This document shows, piece after piece, positions 43,577 through 51,637 of a DNA stretch of 64,000 bases. The notes under the pieces are model-generated. The model saw nothing but the letters and a program-made list of their open reading frames with translations. It made no database searches and had not been told where the DNA came from. The DNA is from Microbispora hainanensis (lineage in GTDB: Bacteria; Actinomycetota; Actinomycetes; Streptosporangiales; Streptosporangiaceae): NCBI RefSeq assembly GCF_036186745.1, contig NZ_CP108086.1, forward strand, positions 992,001-1,056,000, given 5' to 3'. How positions within the stretch are numbered: position 1 is the first letter of the stretch; every line of letters begins with the position of its first letter. Position numbers and translations under genes: made by a program.

Positions 43577-46576
43577 TCATCTGGCCACCTCCTGCTTGGC
43601 CTGGACAGCCGCCAGGCCGCTCACGATCACACCCGCAAGCGCAACGTACGCCCTGCGGCCGCCCATTCGGAGGTGATTGACGTCGACCGGTCCCGGCCGC
43701 CCAGGAGCCAGCTCGTCCTCCCAGGGCACCCGGACGATCGCCCGGCAGCGGCCGCTGGCCACCGCCTCGGCCTGCTCCACGTCGGGGAGGCTGCGGCGGC
43801 TCACGCCGTTGATCACCATTACGGCGCGTCGCCGCAGGTCGGAGCAGCCGTGCCCGTCGAGCCACTCGTAGGTCATCGCCACCGCCTCGGAGGCGTCCTC
43901 GCTCGCGGGGGCGACCAGCACGAGCTGGTCGGCGTACGGCAGGAGCCGGGCCGCCAGCGCGGCCGCGGGGTCGATCACGGTAAGCCGGTAGTGCCGGTCG
44001 AGCGCGGCGAGCGTCCTGCGCCAGTCGGCCAGGAACGCGCGTTCGGCCAGGCGCTGCGTCACCCGGTCGTCGGTGTCCGCCCCGACGACCTCAAGCCCCG
44101 ATTCACAGCGCGTCGTGTACGCCCGCATGCCGAGGTAGCCGTTCACCTCTTCCGAGCTCTCGATGAGCGAGCTCAGCGTTTCGGGGGACTCGGCGGCGAT
44201 CCTCGTCGTGAGCGTGTCTTCTCCGGTGTTCGCGTCGAGCGCGAGCACACGGTCATCGCGATAGCGGGCCAATGTGTGGCCCAGCATTAACGCCGTGGTC
44301 GTCTGCCCGGCGCCGCCGGTGCAGCCGAGCACCATGATCCGCCTGCTCGTGGTGAGCGGGATGCGGGTCCTGGCCTCGTCGACCTCCATGCCGTCCGTAC
44401 GGCTGCCGCCCACGACGACCTGCGCCAGGCGGCGCCAGCCTCCGGAGGTGTCACGTCCGACGACGGCCTCGACGCGGCGCAGGCGCGGCGGCTCCTCGTG
44501 CGCCGGCCTGCCGGGGGTGGGCGTCCCCGGGGTGGGCAGCGACGGCCGGGCGGGACCGGCCGGGCCCGCGGCGCGCGGCCCCACAGGCACGGCGCGGATC
44601 GACACTCCCGCCGTGCCCGCCGAACCCGCAGCGCCCGCTGAACGAGGGGTGCCCACAGTGCCCGCAGCGCTCTCGTACGGCCTGGCCCCCGTGTGGTGCG
44701 CCGCCTCCCGGGCGGGCGTGTCCCGCGTCTCAGGTTGGGAAGCAGGTCGGGAAGCAGTGGAGACGTCGGCCGCCGGCTCCAGGGGCTCCGGGAGCGCTGG
44801 GGGTGCCTGAGGCGCTAGCGGCTGCGGGGGGGCTGGGGGCGCCGCCTCCGTGGCCGCGTGAACCACGGGCGCCTCGCCCGCCGGCTCCAGGGTCTCAATG
44901 GGCGCCATGGACGCGGGGGATGCCGCTTCTGTGGCCGCGTGAACCACGGGCACCTCGCCCGCCGGCTCGCCCGCTGCGTCGCTCTCCGTGCCGACCGGCA
45001 CCCGGGGCCGCACGAGCCGCGGCGGACGGCCCTTCCGATGCTGCGCGAGTGCCTCGGCGGCGTGCTGTGCCGTCGTTTCCCGCGCCGTCGTTTCCCGCGC
45101 CGTCGTTTCCCGGGCCGTGGTTTCCCGGGCCATGGGTGCCCGACCCGCGTCCTCGGCGGGCCTCCGGGGCGCGTCCGCGGCGTCAGCGGCGTGCGCGCGC
45201 TCCACCGCAGCCGACTCCGGCTCGGGTTCCGGCAACGGCCCGGGCTCCAGCTCCAGCTCCGGCTCAGTGAAGGACGCCGCACCGGACGACCGTACGGCGT
45301 GAGGCTCGGGAGTCTGCTCGGGCCGGGGTTCGGGAGCCTGTTCGAGGCGGGGCTGGGGACCGGGCTCGGGACCGGGCTGGGGACGGGGCTCGGCCGAGGC
45401 GGCGAGCCTGCGGAGGCGGCGCAGCGTCTCGGTGCCGATGGGAGGGACGGCGTGCGGAGCAGCGGGTGCCTCCGACGCCTCGGCGGGCGCGGCGGACTCA
45501 GCGGCGGCCAGGGGCGCGTGCTCCACAGGTGCCGGCGCAGCGCCCTGCCCAGAGTCCTGCACGGCGCCATGCGCAGAGTCCTGCACAGCGTCCAGCACAG
45601 TGCCCTGCACAGCGTCCAGCACAGTGCCCTGCACAGCGTCCAGCACAGTGCCCTGCACAGTGCCCTGCACAGTGCCCTGCGTAGAGTCCTGCATGGGGTC
45701 CTGCACGGCGGCATGCACAGGGCCCGGCTCGTGGCTCTCTTCGCGGCTCTCGTGAAGCTCCTGGGGCTCGCGTTCCCGCTCCAACTCCGTCGGCGACGGC
45801 GGCGGCGGCGGGGGCACTGACGACACAGACGACGCGGCCGGCAGGGGCGGCGCAGGTGACGCAGACGGCAGGGGCGGCGCGGAGGACACAGGCGACGCGG
45901 ACGGCGCGGGCGGCGCGGGCGGCTGCGTGAGGTAGACGACGCGCTCGCCGGTGGCGCCCGCCCGGGAGGCGGCACCGCTTCGGGACAGAGGTGCGGGAGG
46001 CGCGTCGGCGACCGGGGCGGCGGCGGCAGCGGCGGCCGCCACGGCCGGGCGTACGACACGTGACGGATCCACCTGATGCGCGCCTGCTCGCGCGGCGGCC
46101 CGCGAGGCCGGCCGCGCGCCGCTCCTGGAGACCTTCGGAACGGGCACCTTGACCGAGACCGCGCGGCGCGCCTTGCGTTCCGCCCTGGCCTGCGGCGCCG
46201 CGACCGGCGGCGTGGTCCGCCAGACACGCGCCGTCAGCGTGACCTCATCCGGCTCGTCGAACGGGGCCATACGGCACCACGTGCGGGGCTCGCTCATGTA
46301 GCGGAGCTGCGACTGGAGCAGCTCGGTGAGGCGCTTGCTCTCGATGACAGGGCGGGTGGACAACCAGGTGAGCACACCCGGCGGAACGAGGTAGATGACG
46401 TGCCAGGGAGCCTCGAACGGCAGTCCGATCAGGTAGAGGAAGACCCACCACGGCACGGAGACACCCACGAACACACCGATCCAGACGACCGGAAGCGGCA
46501 TCGGCAGCCGTAGGTCGTACAGCTTGTACAGCCGCTTCTCAATACGCCAGATATTGGTATACGTGGGCAGATCCAC
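43577..46576 (-). CDS. TcpE-like membrane domain fused to MinD/ParA-like ATPase
   Basis: 999 aa from GTG 46576, chosen because AGGAGG lies 6-7 nt upstream. Residues ~1-115 (PTYTNIWRIEKRLYKLYDL, two TMs, RLTELLQSQLRYM) match the TcpE/PrgI-like subunit of Gram-positive conjugation systems. A ~600-residue Pro/Ala/Glu linker follows with in-frame repeats (QGTVLDAV x3, ARETT x4, duplicated VVHAATEAA). The last ~255 residues are a MinD/ParA-like domain (IMVLGCTGGAGQTTTALMLGHTLA, LALDANTGEDTL, LTVIDPAAALAARLLPYADQLVLVAPAS). The P-loop reads CTGGAGQTTT: both lysines of the deviant Walker A are replaced, so ATP hydrolysis is doubtful. EspI of ESX-1 also joins a Pro-rich region to such a domain. Confidence 0.8.
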   Translation of the reverse strand: MDLPTYTNIWRIEKRLYKLYDLRLPMPLPVVWIGVFVGVSVPWWVFLYLIGLPFEAPWHVIYLVPPGVLTWLSTRPVIESKRLTELLQSQLRYMSEPRTWCRMAPFDEPDEVTLTARVWRTTPPVAAPQARAERKARRAVSVKVPVPKVSRSGARPASRAAARAGAHQVDPSRVVRPAVAAAAAAAAPVADAPPAPLSRSGAASRAGATGERVVYLTQPPAPPAPSASPVSSAPPLPSASPAPPLPAASSVSSVPPPPPPSPTELEREREPQELHESREESHEPGPVHAAVQDPMQDSTQGTVQGTVQGTVLDAVQGTVLDAVQGTVLDAVQDSAHGAVQDSGQGAAPAPVEHAPLAAAESAAPAEASEAPAAPHAVPPIGTETLRRLRRLAASAEPRPQPGPEPGPQPRLEQAPEPRPEQTPEPHAVRSSGAASFTEPELELEPGPLPEPEPESAAVERAHAADAADAPRRPAEDAGRAPMARETTARETTARETTARETTAQHAAEALAQHRKGRPPRLVRPRVPVGTESDAAGEPAGEVPVVHAATEAASPASMAPIETLEPAGEAPVVHAATEAAPPAPPQPLAPQAPPALPEPLEPAADVSTASRPASQPETRDTPAREAAHHTGARPYESAAGTVGTPRSAGAAGSAGTAGVSIRAVPVGPRAAGPAGPARPSLPTPGTPTPGRPAHEEPPRLRRVEAVVGRDTSGGWRRLAQVVVGGSRTDGMEVDEARTRIPLTTSRRIMVLGCTGGAGQTTTALMLGHTLARYRDDRVLALDANTGEDTLTTRIAAESPETLSSLIESSEEVNGYLGMRAYTTRCESGLEVVGADTDDRVTQRLAERAFLADWRRTLAALDRHYRLTVIDPAAALAARLLPYADQLVLVAPASEDASEAVAMTYEWLDGHGCSDLRRRAVMVINGVSRRSLPDVEQAEAVASGRCRAIVRVPWEDELAPGRPGPVDVNHLRMGGRRAYVALAGVIVSGLAAVQAKQEVAR
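45070..45135 (-). repeat. 15-bp in-frame tandem repeat (ARETT)
   Basis: Four copies of a 15-bp unit (plus-strand GCCGTCGTTTCCCGC) encode ARETT in the linker of the TcpE-MinD fusion. They are good sites for slippage-driven length change. Confidence 0.8.
45560..45690 (-). repeat. 24-bp in-frame tandem repeat (QGTVLDAV)
   Basis: Three near-identical 24-bp units, flanked by shorter QGTV copies, encode the heptad-like QGTVLDAV run in the linker of the TcpE-MinD fusion. Confidence 0.8.
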
Positions 46577-46598
46577 CCCGAACCTCCTCTCCGCCCGA

Positions 46599-46886
46599 TC
46601 ACTTGATGCCAAGTGCGCCCGCGATCGCCTTCGCCGTCACCTCGATGATGTTGGGAACGTAAAAGATCACGCCGATCGCGATCGCCAGGATGATGAACTG
46701 GACGAACCTGGTGATCTCGCGGGTGAAGAGGAAGAAGATCGCCACGACGGAGACGACCGCGAGGAAGAGCGGAGCGAAGAACCTCCGGAGGAAGTCGGCG
46801 AGCCCTTCGGTGTTGATGCCCGCCGTCGGCGCCGGTGAGGGCGCGGCGAGATCAAGGAAGTGGTCCGCGATGGTCTTCAGTATCAA
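46599..46886 (-). CDS. TcpD/VirB2-like small membrane protein
   Basis: 95 aa from TTG 46886. Short N-terminal helix (ILKTIADHFLDLAAP), then two TMs (FFAPLFLAVVSVVAIFFLF; FVQFIILAIAIGVIFYV) and a short amphipathic end (NIIEVTAKAIAGALGIK). Size, position between TcpC- and TcpE-like genes and topology fit TcpD or a VirB2-like pilin/ring subunit. There is no signal peptidase site I would trust. Confidence 0.75.
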   Translation of the reverse strand: MILKTIADHFLDLAAPSPAPTAGINTEGLADFLRRFFAPLFLAVVSVVAIFFLFTREITRFVQFIILAIAIGVIFYVPNIIEVTAKAIAGALGIK

Positions 46887-46936
46887 CTCTCGCCCTCCCG
46901 GGGGGATGGATCAGCGATGTCTTTGCCGGGCATGCG

Positions 46937-47947
46937 CTACCCCACGGACCGGTTCGCACCCTGGATGTCCCTGACGAACCACTTGCCGCCCTGCTTTTCC
47001 ATGGTCAGCTGATAGGCCTGTTCGAGACCGGCCGGCTGTGCCGCCGGGTCCTGCGACGGGCTCGCCACCCCCGCCGACTGTCCTGACGCGACCGCCCACA
47101 CGACCACGGCCGTGACCTTCCTGCTGTCGGAACTGCCCGGCGGGACCACCACGTCCTTCAGCTCGGCGAGGCTGAACTCGCCGTTGAACCCGTTCACGGT
47201 CACCCCGCTCGCGACGTAGCGCTGGAGGTCGACCTGGTTGCCCGCGGCGTACGCCTTGAAGAAGCCTTCGAGCTGGGGACGCAGTTCGGCCTCGGTGGCG
47301 GAGTCGCGGTCGGGGTCCGGGAGCTGCGGCAGCCCTGCCGGGCCGGGCGCGGGAAGCAGGGCCGGCTGGGCCGAAACCACGAACCTGCCGTTGTCGTAGT
47401 AGACCGGCACGGACAGCAGCCCGCGGGTGCCCCCCGACTGGTAGGTCACGGTCACTCGGGCGTTGTGGTCGTCGATCACGTCGATGCCGGTGAACTGGAA
47501 GGCCCCCGCGGACATGCGTCCGTAGCCGTTCCAGCCGAACTGCTCGTCGGCGCCCTCCGGCAGGAAGGTCCTCAGCCGCTCCGCGCGCTGCTGGGGATTG
47601 GCCGCGTCGTAGTTGAGGTAGACCGCCGCGAACTGGTTGGCGAAGGCCGCCGCCTGCGTCACCGGGAATCCGGAGGTGGCCGAGCCGGTGGGGGCCACGC
47701 CGGCCGGGTCGTCCTGCGTCAGCCGATCAAGCGGGGCGCGGATGCCGTTGACCACGATGACGATGATCAGCGCCCAGAGGATGACCCGCCCGGTCCAGAC
47801 GAGCCAGCGGCCTCCACCACCGCTCCAGCCTCTGCGGCGGGGGACCGTGCCGTGCGCCGCGCTCGCCGCCTCGAAACCTTCCAGTGGGTACGGGTCAGGG
47901 TCGCCAGCGATCCGCGGATCCTGCTGGACGTCTGACCTGCGAGCCAT
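46937..47947 (-). CDS. TcpC-like conjugation scaffold protein (VirB8-like)
   Basis: 336 aa from ATG 47947 (GGAGG 4 nt upstream; GTG 47950 also possible). Cytosolic N-terminus (~55 aa), one TM (VWTGRVILWALIIVIVVNGI), then two NTF2-like domains (AAAFANQFAAVYLNYDAANPQQRAERLRTFL...; ELRPQLEGFFKAYAAGNQVDLQRYV...). That is the TcpC architecture, which recruits other subunits in Clostridium pCW3 conjugation and is the VirB8 counterpart. First gene of the minus-strand operon that runs to the Nudix gene. Confidence 0.85.
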   Translation of the reverse strand: MARRSDVQQDPRIAGDPDPYPLEGFEAASAAHGTVPRRRGWSGGGGRWLVWTGRVILWALIIVIVVNGIRAPLDRLTQDDPAGVAPTGSATSGFPVTQAAAFANQFAAVYLNYDAANPQQRAERLRTFLPEGADEQFGWNGYGRMSAGAFQFTGIDVIDDHNARVTVTYQSGGTRGLLSVPVYYDNGRFVVSAQPALLPAPGPAGLPQLPDPDRDSATEAELRPQLEGFFKAYAAGNQVDLQRYVASGVTVNGFNGEFSLAELKDVVVPPGSSDSRKVTAVVVWAVASGQSAGVASPSQDPAAQPAGLEQAYQLTMEKQGGKWFVRDIQGANRSVG

Positions 47948-48027
47948 CACGCCTCCGCTCGCGCCGATCCCTCCGGCTGGCGCGGTTTCCTCTTGCTCTC
48001 GATCCGGTTAACCGCATTGAAGTATTC

Positions 48028-48033
48028 ACCCTA
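48028..48033 (-). promoter_or_regulatory. -10-like element upstream of the secretion operon
   Basis: TAGGGT on the minus strand, ~80 nt before the TcpC start, within a local AT-rich patch; no convincing -35. It is the best promoter candidate for the whole operon. Confidence 0.3.
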
Positions 48034-48246
48034 GCGGCCTCGCCAATTCTTCCAGGTAAGCCACGCCCATGGTGCAAGCATCGCCGCGACCGAGCAAACC
48101 GGGTCCACATCCCCAGAGAGACGCCCCACACCTATCCACTCCGCGAAAAAGCACGTTACGCCTGGCCAGCGGGGGCATCGATTACCTAACCGCCACCTAT
48201 TGCTGTCTTCGCAGCTCGCAGGCATAACGAAACCGTCCGTACGCGC
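48034..48246. other. Gene-free stretch between secretion operon and secreted-protein gene
   Basis: Noticeably lower GC than its surroundings. I see no credible gene or repeat; it probably holds promoter and leader sequence for the operon to its left. Confidence 0.5.
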
Positions 48247-48278
48247 CACGACGGCCCCGCCGGAGCAGGGCCGTCGTG
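48247..48278 (-). terminator. Hairpin after the secreted coiled-coil protein gene
   Basis: CACGACGGCCC (48247-48257) pairs perfectly with GGGCCGTCGTG (48268-48278) across a 10-nt loop, 22 nt after the stop of the minus-strand gene. No U-tract follows, which is common for actinobacterial terminators. Confidence 0.6.
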
Positions 48279-48300
48279 CCTCTGAGCTACGCCCGCACCG

Positions 48301-49005
48301 TCACTGGCACGCCTCGGAGGAGGACGCGGAGGACGACTGCGACTCGGTCGACGCCGGTGGGATGGCCGCCGGCGGGACGTTCTCCGGCGCACTGCCCATG
48401 GCGCTGCCCGTCACGCTCTCCGGGGCGCTCTCCGGGGCGCTCTCCGGCAGCGAGGAGGTCTGCGACTCGCTCGCGGACGACTGCTCCGGAGATTGGGCCT
48501 GGGATTCGGCCAGCGACTGGGCCTGGTCCGACAGCTGCTGCTGCGCGCGCTGGGACATCTCCTCGATGCGCTGCTGTGCGCTCGCCGCCTCCTGCATGAT
48601 CTGCTGCTTGGCGCTGCTCGCCTCGTCCCTGATGCTCTGGCGGGCCTGCTCCGCCATCTCCTCTATCGACGCCGCGGTCATGCCCGGGAGCGCCTGGCTC
48701 CGCAGGCTCGCACCGCCGTACCAGCCGGTGGACCACTGCGCCGGGAGCTCCGCGACCGTCATCATCGGCATGCCGAGCTGCATCGTCTCGGGCATGGCCT
48801 CGGCCATCATCATCGGCTCGCCGAGGGTGGTGGTGTACGACGTCGCCCGCACCGATCCGCCGGGCTCGCTCGCCTGCGGCGCCCACGCCGACTCCGGGGC
48901 ACCCGTCGCGGCGGAGGCGGTGCCGCCGAGCAGCGCGACTCCGGCGGCCGTGAGCGTCGAGGCGAAAATCACCGCGAGAGCCGGCTGTCTGGATTTCCGA
49001 TGCAT
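48301..49005 (-). CDS. Secreted coiled-coil protein, unknown function
   Basis: 234 aa. Signal peptide (basic MHRKSRQ, hydrophobic core, ASAA cleavage region at ~33). The mature part begins with Met-rich PMMMAEAMPETMQLGMPMM. A ~60-residue coiled coil follows (IEEMAEQARQSIRDEASSAKQQIMQEAASAQQRIEEMSQRAQQQL), and a Ser/Glu/Pro tail with PESAPESAPESV repeats. Start ATG 49005 has AAGGAGG upstream. No enzymatic motif. Confidence 0.7.
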   Translation of the reverse strand: MHRKSRQPALAVIFASTLTAAGVALLGGTASAATGAPESAWAPQASEPGGSVRATSYTTTLGEPMMMAEAMPETMQLGMPMMTVAELPAQWSTGWYGGASLRSQALPGMTAASIEEMAEQARQSIRDEASSAKQQIMQEAASAQQRIEEMSQRAQQQLSDQAQSLAESQAQSPEQSSASESQTSSLPESAPESAPESVTGSAMGSAPENVPPAAIPPASTESQSSSASSSEACQ

Positions 49006-49317
49006 GGTCCCCTCCTTGGGTCCGATCGGGCCTCGCCAGGTCAGGCCACCTGGGCTTTTCCCGGTGCCCGAAATCGGCCGGCATCCCCTTCCGCTGTGCC
49101 GGATTGCGGCGGCGAAGAGATTTGTGGCGAAAAGGGATTCAAACGGCGACTACGCGCCAAACGGCCTCATCTCGATGCTTCAACGAAGCTCACGAATGCG
49201 TCTAGGGCAGTTGGCCCAAGCGTTTCCGCTGGCCATGGAGGATCTGACCAGAGGGAGAGGTGTGGCGGGTGATGCCGCTCACCACCATGACCACCGCTTT
49301 TGCCCGACCGGGCCATC
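49006..49317. other. 312-bp intergenic stretch
   Basis: It lies upstream of the secreted-protein gene and downstream of the sigma-factor operon, both on the minus strand. Apart from the ribosome binding site next to 49005, I see no gene, repeat or clear promoter. Confidence 0.5.
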
Positions 49318-50241
49318 TCAAGGCCGTTCGAGATCGTAGGCGACGTCCGCCACGCGAACCGTCCGTACCAGCGGATCCTCGATGATCTTCCGCAGCTCTC
49401 CGATGGTCACCAACGAGTCCACGTAGGCGTAGGCCAGGCCGTCGTTCACGGCCTTGCGCAGCCGCGCCAGGCTGAGATCGAAGTCGCGCAGGTTGTCGTC
49501 GTCGTAGTCCTTGAGGATGCCGACCCAGCGGCGGAAGTTCGCCAGGTCGGATTTGAGTGGTTCATCGTCCTCCCCCGGCATCGGGGCCCGGTCCCATGTC
49601 GTCGTCCCTCCCCAGGTGATGGGGATCGACCTGGGACGCCGTTCGAAAACCACCTTGTCGGCGTACGACTTGTACCTGCCGGTGAATGAGGTCAGCTCAT
49701 CGATGGTGAGCGGCGTGGCGAACTCGACCACCGCCAGCGCGTTGAGCCCCTCGGGGAGCCGGGCCAGAACCTTGCGGCTGTCCTCCTTGGGCTGGTTGCC
49801 CGTCCCCACGTTCATCAGGGCGAGGTTGAGCGTGGTGCCGGCGCTCGCGCCGAGCGGCAGCCTGCCCACATGGCCGAAGAAGTCCTGGGTGACCACGTGC
49901 TCGGCGCCGCCGTACCCCTCGACGAAACCTCCGACGGCCCGCACCGGCCTCGCGGCCACGGTGAACGACATCGACAGCGGCGTGGTGGCACCCCAGTTTC
50001 TGACCTCGATGTCGTAGCTCGGGTTGTAGATTTTGAAGGCGGTGCCCAGCACGTCGGTCATGCGCTGCTCCCTGTCGCCGCGCCGCTGGATCATGCCGGA
50101 GCCCACCGTCGCCGCCAGGACCGAAACCAGCAGCCCCGCCAGCACTGTGATCGCGGTGCGGGCGACACCCCGCCGTACGGCCCGGCGGGTCGCCCGGGGA
50201 TCGAAGTCGGGCATGGGCGGCAGCAGAGCGTCGTCAGTCAT
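49318..50241 (-). CDS. Single-TM protein coupled to ECF sigma factor (putative anti-sigma)
   Basis: 307 aa from ATG 50241, which overlaps the sigma stop by 8 nt. A cytosolic N-terminus of ~30 residues (LLPPMPDFDPRATRRAVRRGVAR), one TM (TAITVLAGLLVSVLAATVGSGMI) and a large extracytoplasmic part of unknown fold. Coupling to an ECF gene and this topology fit a membrane anti-sigma or sensor protein. The short N-terminus lacks a visible zinc anti-sigma HxxxCxxC motif, so the role is inferred from context. Confidence 0.65.
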   Translation of the reverse strand: MTDDALLPPMPDFDPRATRRAVRRGVARTAITVLAGLLVSVLAATVGSGMIQRRGDREQRMTDVLGTAFKIYNPSYDIEVRNWGATTPLSMSFTVAARPVRAVGGFVEGYGGAEHVVTQDFFGHVGRLPLGASAGTTLNLALMNVGTGNQPKEDSRKVLARLPEGLNALAVVEFATPLTIDELTSFTGRYKSYADKVVFERRPRSIPITWGGTTTWDRAPMPGEDDEPLKSDLANFRRWVGILKDYDDDNLRDFDLSLARLRKAVNDGLAYAYVDSLVTIGELRKIIEDPLVRTVRVADVAYDLERP

Positions 50242-50721
50242 GAGGGCCTCCGTAGAGATCGGCGAAGGCCGCCCTGGCACGCCACACGGCCGTCTTGACG
50301 GCGGTGTGCTTCCTGCCGGTCATCGCGGCCACCTCGACCAGCGAGAAGCCTTCGAAGTAGACCAGGGTGAGCAGCCTGCGGTGCTCCTCGGGCAGGCGGT
50401 CCAGGGCGTCGCGTACGGCCAGCGACTCGACGTGCAACGGAGGCACGCCGAGCTCGTCAGGGTGGGGCAGGTCCAGCTCGCGGCGGTGCCGCCGCACCTG
50501 GTCGACGAGAACGTTGCGGGCGATGACGAGCAGCCATGCCGCCGGGTTTCCGCCGCGCCAGCCGAGCAGGGCCCTGGTCGCCTTGACGAACGTCTCCTGG
50601 GCGAGGTCCTCGGCGAGGTGGGGATCGCGGGTGCGGCGCAACAGGAACCCGCACACGAGCGCCCAGTGCTCGCGGTACAGCTCCTCGATGATGATGCCCC
50701 CCGCGTCTTCGTGTCTGTCAC
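50234..50721 (-). CDS. ECF-type sigma factor with apparent 1-nt frameshift at its start
   Basis: Region 2 (ELYREHWALVCGFLLRRTRDPHLAEDLAQETFVKATRALL...AWLLVIARNVLVDQVRRHRR) and region 4 (LDRLPEEHRRLLTLVYFEGFSLVEVAAMTGRKHTAVKTAVWRARAAF) are intact. In that frame the first normal start is GTG 50656, inside region 2. The GTG at 50721 starts MTDTKTRG in another frame; adding one G to the 6-G run (50702-50697) would join it to GIIIEELYREHWAL. So either the assembly misses a G, the gene is phase-variable or mutated, or a CTG start is used. The coordinates cover the presumed full gene. Confidence 0.7.
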
Positions 50722-50804
50722 AACAGACCAGACGCGAACGGGCCGGAAATGGTCACCCGCAAAATGTCTTGCGGTCCGCCGAGCCGGGCAGGGAGGGTGC
50801 GAAG

Positions 50805-51281
50805 GTGGCCATATCGCAGCAGGAGCACCCGGCGCGGCAGGCGAGGCCGTCCGACGCCGCTGTCGTCGCCGAGTTGCTGGACGCCTTCAACCGCGAGTTC
50901 GACACGCCGACACCGGGCACCGACGTGCTCACGGCGCGCCTCCGCCGGCTGCTCGCCGGGGATGACCTCGTCGCCCTTCTCACCGGCGAACCGGCCGTCG
51001 GCGTCGCCGTTCTGACCTTCCGGCCCGACGTCTGGCATGACGGCCCGTCCGTCGTCCTCGACGAGCTGTACGTACGGCCCGGCCTGCGCGGGCAGCGGTT
51101 CGGGCACGCCCTGCTCGAGGAGGCGTGCCGCCTGTCACGGGAGCGCGGCGCGGCGATCCTCGCGATCAACGTCGACGGCGAGGACACCGACACGCGCCGC
51201 TTCTACGAGGCGCACGGCTTCGCCAACGTCGAGCCCGGAGCGCCCGAGCCGATGTTCCACTACTACCGCGCTCTCGCCTGA
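50805..51281 (+). CDS. GNAT-family N-acetyltransferase
   Basis: 158 aa from GTG 50805, preceded by GGGAGGG with 7-nt spacing. Acetyl-CoA motif A is ELYVRPGLRGQRFGHALLEEA (R/Q-x-x-G-x-G/A form), with the C-terminal DTRRFYEAHGFANVEP typical of GNATs. The substrate cannot be told. It is divergent from the ECF sigma gene. Confidence 0.85.
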   Translation: MAISQQEHPARQARPSDAAVVAELLDAFNREFDTPTPGTDVLTARLRRLLAGDDLVALLTGEPAVGVAVLTFRPDVWHDGPSVVLDELYVRPGLRGQRFGHALLEEACRLSRERGAAILAINVDGEDTDTRRFYEAHGFANVEPGAPEPMFHYYRALA

Positions 51282-51290
51282 GCACGGCCT

Positions 51291-51355
51291 GGGCCCGTCT
51301 GAGCCCGTCTGGGCCCGTCTGAGCCCGTCTGAGCGCGTCTGAGCACGTCTGAGCA
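51291..51355. repeat. 10-bp tandem repeat after the GNAT gene
   Basis: Six consecutive 10-bp units of the type GAGCCCGTCT (51291-51350) plus a partial copy, starting 9 nt after the acetyltransferase stop. Function unknown. Confidence 0.85.
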
Positions 51356-51522
51356 GCACGAACGTCGAGGGCTCGCGTTCCAACATTCTCTGCCATAACC
51401 GAGCGCGACCGAACGTACGCGGACGCCTGAAACGTTCATCACGGGCGACGGCCGTCAGCCGCGTTTCCGCTGCATGCCTGTTCAGCCAGGTTCACACGCC
51501 ATCTTTCCCGCCTGACCACGCC

Positions 51523-51551
51523 TTGACATGCCCCAACCGCTCTGACAATTT
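51523..51551 (+). promoter_or_regulatory. Candidate promoter of the GH59 gene
   Basis: TTGACA at 51523-51528 with an AT-rich -10 candidate (ACAATT 51545-51550 or CAATTT 51546-51551) at 16-17 bp. The leader would be about 80 nt. The rest of the 51282-51637 gap holds only the tandem repeat. Confidence 0.5.
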
Positions 51552-51637
51552 CAAACGGCTTCCAACAGAAAGCGATCCGGCAGGGTCGGTGGACCGCCCG
51601 TCACCCATCCCCCACACGGACACCCCGGAGGTCCGGC

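Noticed and set aside
35206-47947. Complete integrative and conjugative element
   Set aside because: No integrase, relaxase, coupling protein, replication gene or flanking direct repeat/tRNA was found in the window; I therefore call only a secretion-type cluster.
34433-49205. Shared 13-mer ATGCTTCAACGAA at ~34436 and ~49174, each followed by TCTAGGG
   Set aside because: A 13-base match is expected by chance tens of times in a 64-kb self-comparison; no longer similarity was seen.
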